NCBI RefSeq assembly: GCF_008831285.2
Contig: NW_022204507.1
Coordinates: forward strand, 2,172,001 to 2,236,000
Direction: 5' to 3'
Source: Nymphaea colorata
Taxonomy: Eukaryota > Streptophyta > Magnoliopsida > Nymphaeales > Nymphaeaceae
DNA length: 64,000 nt
The notes under the pieces were generated by a model. The model saw only the letters and a list, made by a program, of their open reading frames with translations. It did not search any database and was not told where the DNA came from. This document shows positions 61,241 through 64,000 of the stretch, in pieces (the first letter of the stretch is position 1; each line of letters begins with the position of its first letter). The position numbers were made by a program, and so were the translations under genes.

Positions 61241-61248
61241 AGCATTCC

Positions 61249-61924
61249 ACCCCATTCTGCAATGTGTTCAATGATAGTGTGTTGTCCTGCTCTTTGGGCA
61301 GCTGGCTTAGAGTTAGTTAGGCAACGGGTGATGAGAAAGGAAGCTACACGAGTTTCAAAGAGAGAGAGAGTTAGAGGATGAAGGTGGAATATAAGTTTGT
61401 AGTTGGTTGTTCCATCATTTGACAGGAAGTCAAAGCTTCCATGCAATCTTGTCTATCTGAGACATGGGGTCTGCTTTCTTCGGTGTTTCATGGTGCTGCA
61501 TGCCCCACCGAGCTTCAACTTGTTCATTGGTGATTTTTTTTTACAGCACAAGAATTTGATGCCCCAAATACTCGTAAAGGACATTGGCTGCCTATCAGCC
61601 TCATTCATCTGTTTCGTTTAAAGTTATTGATTTTGCATTAGTAAAACATATTATGAAATGAAAATTTTATTAGAACGTGCTCCCAAATTTTAAACAATTT
61701 CACATGTTTTATTTATTTCAAACATCTTACACCAGTCTCAAACGGTTAGACATTACTTATTTATATATATATATATTTATTTATGTAGTCACACATACAG
61801 GACACCCCCGCTACGCACACACACACACACATAATATTATAGGAACACACCCTTGCAACATACACACATATATAGATACCCTTGACCTAGTCCCATGCTT
61901 TTCAAATTTGCTATGCCTGACCCC
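61249..61924. other. Unassigned spacer with CA tracts
   Basis: No coding domain. A short TA run (61762-61775) and CA runs (61816-61832) are present. Confidence 0.35.
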
Positions 61925-62287
61925 GTTGCCCCACACCTGCACTGGTACCTGCACACTGTGACTTGGTGCTTGTTACTTCGAAGGTTGATGTGCATGTGGC
62001 CTACCTGCACTTGCACCTACACACATGTGCCTTGGTTCGTGTTTCTTAGAAGGCTGATGTGCGTGTGCCCCACCTGAACTTCCACCTCCATCCGTGTGAC
62101 TTTGTTTCTTAGAAGGCTGCTTAGAAGACTGATGAACACTTGCCCCAGCCCCACCTGTACTTGCACCTGCTTCGGTATTACTTGGTTCATGTTTCTCAAA
62201 AGTCTTCTTGGAAGGCTGATCTGCAACTTTGGTAGGACGTGGAGGTGGAGGTGTGGGTGGAGGAGGAGTTGGTTGTTGACCACTTTC
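61925..62287 (-). other. Pro-rich/HQPSKK repeat ORF built on a coding minisatellite
   Basis: The minus strand is open for 106 codons. It starts MQESGQQPTPPPPTPPPPRP, followed by about four degenerate units containing HQPSKK or QPSKK separated by Gly/Ala/Ser/His stretches. At DNA level units of roughly 65-75 bp (TTTCTTAGAAGGCTGATGTG...CCCCACCTG) are tandemly repeated. A CAACAG/GTAATATC-like border at 62294-62306 and an acceptor-like TTTTGCAG farther upstream (about 62.48 kb) hint at a spliced transcript. No family was recognised; it may belong to an unidentified transposon protein. Confidence 0.4.
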
Positions 62288-62305
62288 CTGCAACAGGTAA
62301 TATCA

Positions 62306-63713
62306 CATTTGAACACTTTTGGGAGCAGAAATTCTGTTAAGGAAAAAAAGAAATGAAGTTTTGCATACTTTAGGTCCATCGTATTTCATTTCTATCGTAA
62401 TTGTACCTGCAGTTCTCCTTGTTCGGTCTCCATTAGAGAGAGCAATAACCAAGTCTTATTTCAAGTCAATGATTGCTGCAAAACATGTGAGCAATAAGCA
62501 TATCAAAATCTTGTAGGTAGTCCTATTGTTTGCTACAAAAATGACCTGCCTGCACGTCGTCTTCTTGTGTTCCTATGAAACACAACATACAAAACAGAAC
62601 AAACATACACTAATCCAGCACTTGTTTGTACAAGTGGTCACAAGGCATGACACAAGGCAGCAAAGATTGAGCACACGACAAAAAATCTTTAAGCACACTT
62701 GAAAGCCTTTCTCACACACTTTTGGCTGACCCAAAGGGCCATATATATATACATGACAAAAAAAACTGAAAATAAGTGACATGACTCTTGGTGATTCCAC
62801 TATAGCCATAATTGACATGACTCTTGGTGATTCCACTATGGTTATAATTGACATATGCATTAAAAACAAAAACTAAAATTAAAATAGGCAAGGTGAAGGG
62901 GCACTTGTCATACGATGGAATTATTGGGGAACCCAAAAGTTGAACCCTTCACCTTCTTCATAAAAACAGCTGCACACGTTTTTAATTTTTTGCATTAACT
63001 TTCATCACATATTCCCCATTGTGCATAGGAGGGCAAGTGTTCTATTAATTTGCTTTTGCTTTTGAAAGTGTTCTTGAGCACCCGAAAATGTGGATCTCAT
63101 GTCAGCATTCTAATCTTCAAATTTTGCATGTTTAAAAATTGGGTTTCCAGTGGAAATTAGCTATTGGAGAATCTGTAACCATCTGGCTTGATAGTGAGAT
63201 CATATTTGGCCCCCATTGCTTTCACTGGCTATAAGATCATCCAGTGAACAAGACTATGAATCAAAAGGAGTATTTTCCTCATGTTTGCAGAAGTTTGAGA
63301 ATAGGAGTTTCACAAGTACCACACCCCAAATCATTATCTTTTTCAAATATTTAAAATTTTGTCCTGCACATGACCTACAAAGGATATGAATATTTGGGAA
63401 ATCCTGGACACTTGTCAGTTTGCCAAATCAATTTTTGACGCATATTTCTTTCAATTGCATAAATATGCGATTGAGATATCAGAGATTGGTTTTTGGTTCA
63501 TTTTTTTAGCACACATTGTACTCCAAGCCTATTGTGAAATTCTGATGCTCACCCTCAATTACATGATGTCTGAAATGAGCCAATATCAAATAAGACACAC
63601 TTTAGGGGATGTGGCATAGGCAGACGAGCCATAAGAGCTAGGCAGGTGGATAAAGGTTCCAAATCCCTGCCCATCCTGGAGACTGGGGAAGGAACCATTT
63701 TATGGACTTCAGA
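62306..63713. other. Unassigned spacer up to the assembly gap
   Basis: Apart from the tandem duplication at 62777-62848 nothing structured was found. Short open frames here carry no motif. Confidence 0.35.
62777..62848. repeat. 36-bp tandem duplication
   Basis: TGACATGACTCTTGGTGATT and 16 further bases repeat directly with three differences. Confidence 0.92.
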
Positions 63714-63813
63714 NNNNNNNNNNNNNNNNNNNNNNNNNNNNNNNNNNNNNNNNNNNNNNNNNNNNNNNNNNNNNNNNNNNNNNNNNNNNNNNNNNNNNNN
63801 NNNNNNNNNNNNN
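63714..63813. other. Assembly gap of 100 N
   Basis: Exactly 100 undetermined bases, the conventional placeholder for a gap of unknown size. Sequence on its right should not be assumed to be adjacent to that on its left. Confidence 0.99.
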
Positions 63814-64000
63814 GAAAAAATCACACTTTGTACTACACTCTCCCTGGGCCTTTTTTTATTAATATTGATACCTATAAAATAGACGAAAATATCGAAGAAA
63901 TGGTCAAAAAGATGTGGCCCATAAAAATCTTTCTATTCAGGTATTTTCTTCTTATTAGGGTAAAATTGTCTTTTTCATACTTAAAAACAGTGGGTCATGT
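63814..64000. repeat. Dispersed repeat, copy 2 (partner at 20796-21005), runs out of the window
   Basis: Direct-orientation match to 20796-21005, starting right at the gap edge. The gap may therefore result from a repeat that the assembler could not bridge. Confidence 0.85.

Overview
This 64-kb window is AT-rich nuclear DNA of a flowering plant. The evidence is the final exon of the plant 40S ribosomal protein S23 gene, plant-type hAT, PIF/Harbinger, Ty1/copia and LINE elements, Tourist-like and hAT-like MITEs, and a piece of plant mitochondrial 26S rRNA gene. The species cannot be told from the sequence. No complete, clearly functional host gene was found; the window is an intergenic mosaic of mobile-element remains with a few exon-sized islands.

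Layout. 1-3290: a GC-rich palindromic patch, the RPS23 terminal exon (minus strand, 1334-1474), then AT-rich spacer. 3291-9194: a degraded hAT transposon with matching GC-rich ends and a minus-strand Ac-like transposase broken by stops. 10669-10881: a scrap of copia reverse transcriptase. About 10952-14668: a PIF/Harbinger element with a three-exon DDE transposase carrying one stop and a Myb/SANT-like second gene carrying four. 14.7-23.4 kb: mostly unassigned sequence with two exon-like islands, microsatellites, two dispersed repeats and an 84-bp minisatellite. 23.7-26.5 kb: a plus-strand LINE lacking its endonuclease. 27.9-35.4 kb: an old copia element (D1) split by a younger copia element (D2). 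36.7-37.7 kb: a possible host membrane-protein gene. 40.1-44.8 kb: copia element A with both LTRs. 47.8-48.3 kb: a LINE tail. 49.75-50.16 kb: a mitochondrial rRNA insert, followed by a hAT-type MITE. 51.9-57.3 kb: copia element B, a sister of A, interrupted by a 429-bp MITE and joined at its primer-binding site to the LTR of a third copia element, C (57.3-58.8 kb). 59-64 kb: a Tourist-like MITE, a 991-bp non-autonomous hAT element with a perfect 8-bp target duplication, a Pro-rich repeat ORF and a 100-N assembly gap.

The genes do not form a pathway. What the window shows is an insertion history: which element sits in which, where LTRs were exchanged, and which transposases died. The transposon calls rest on recognisable domain motifs and on end structures read by eye; no search could be run.
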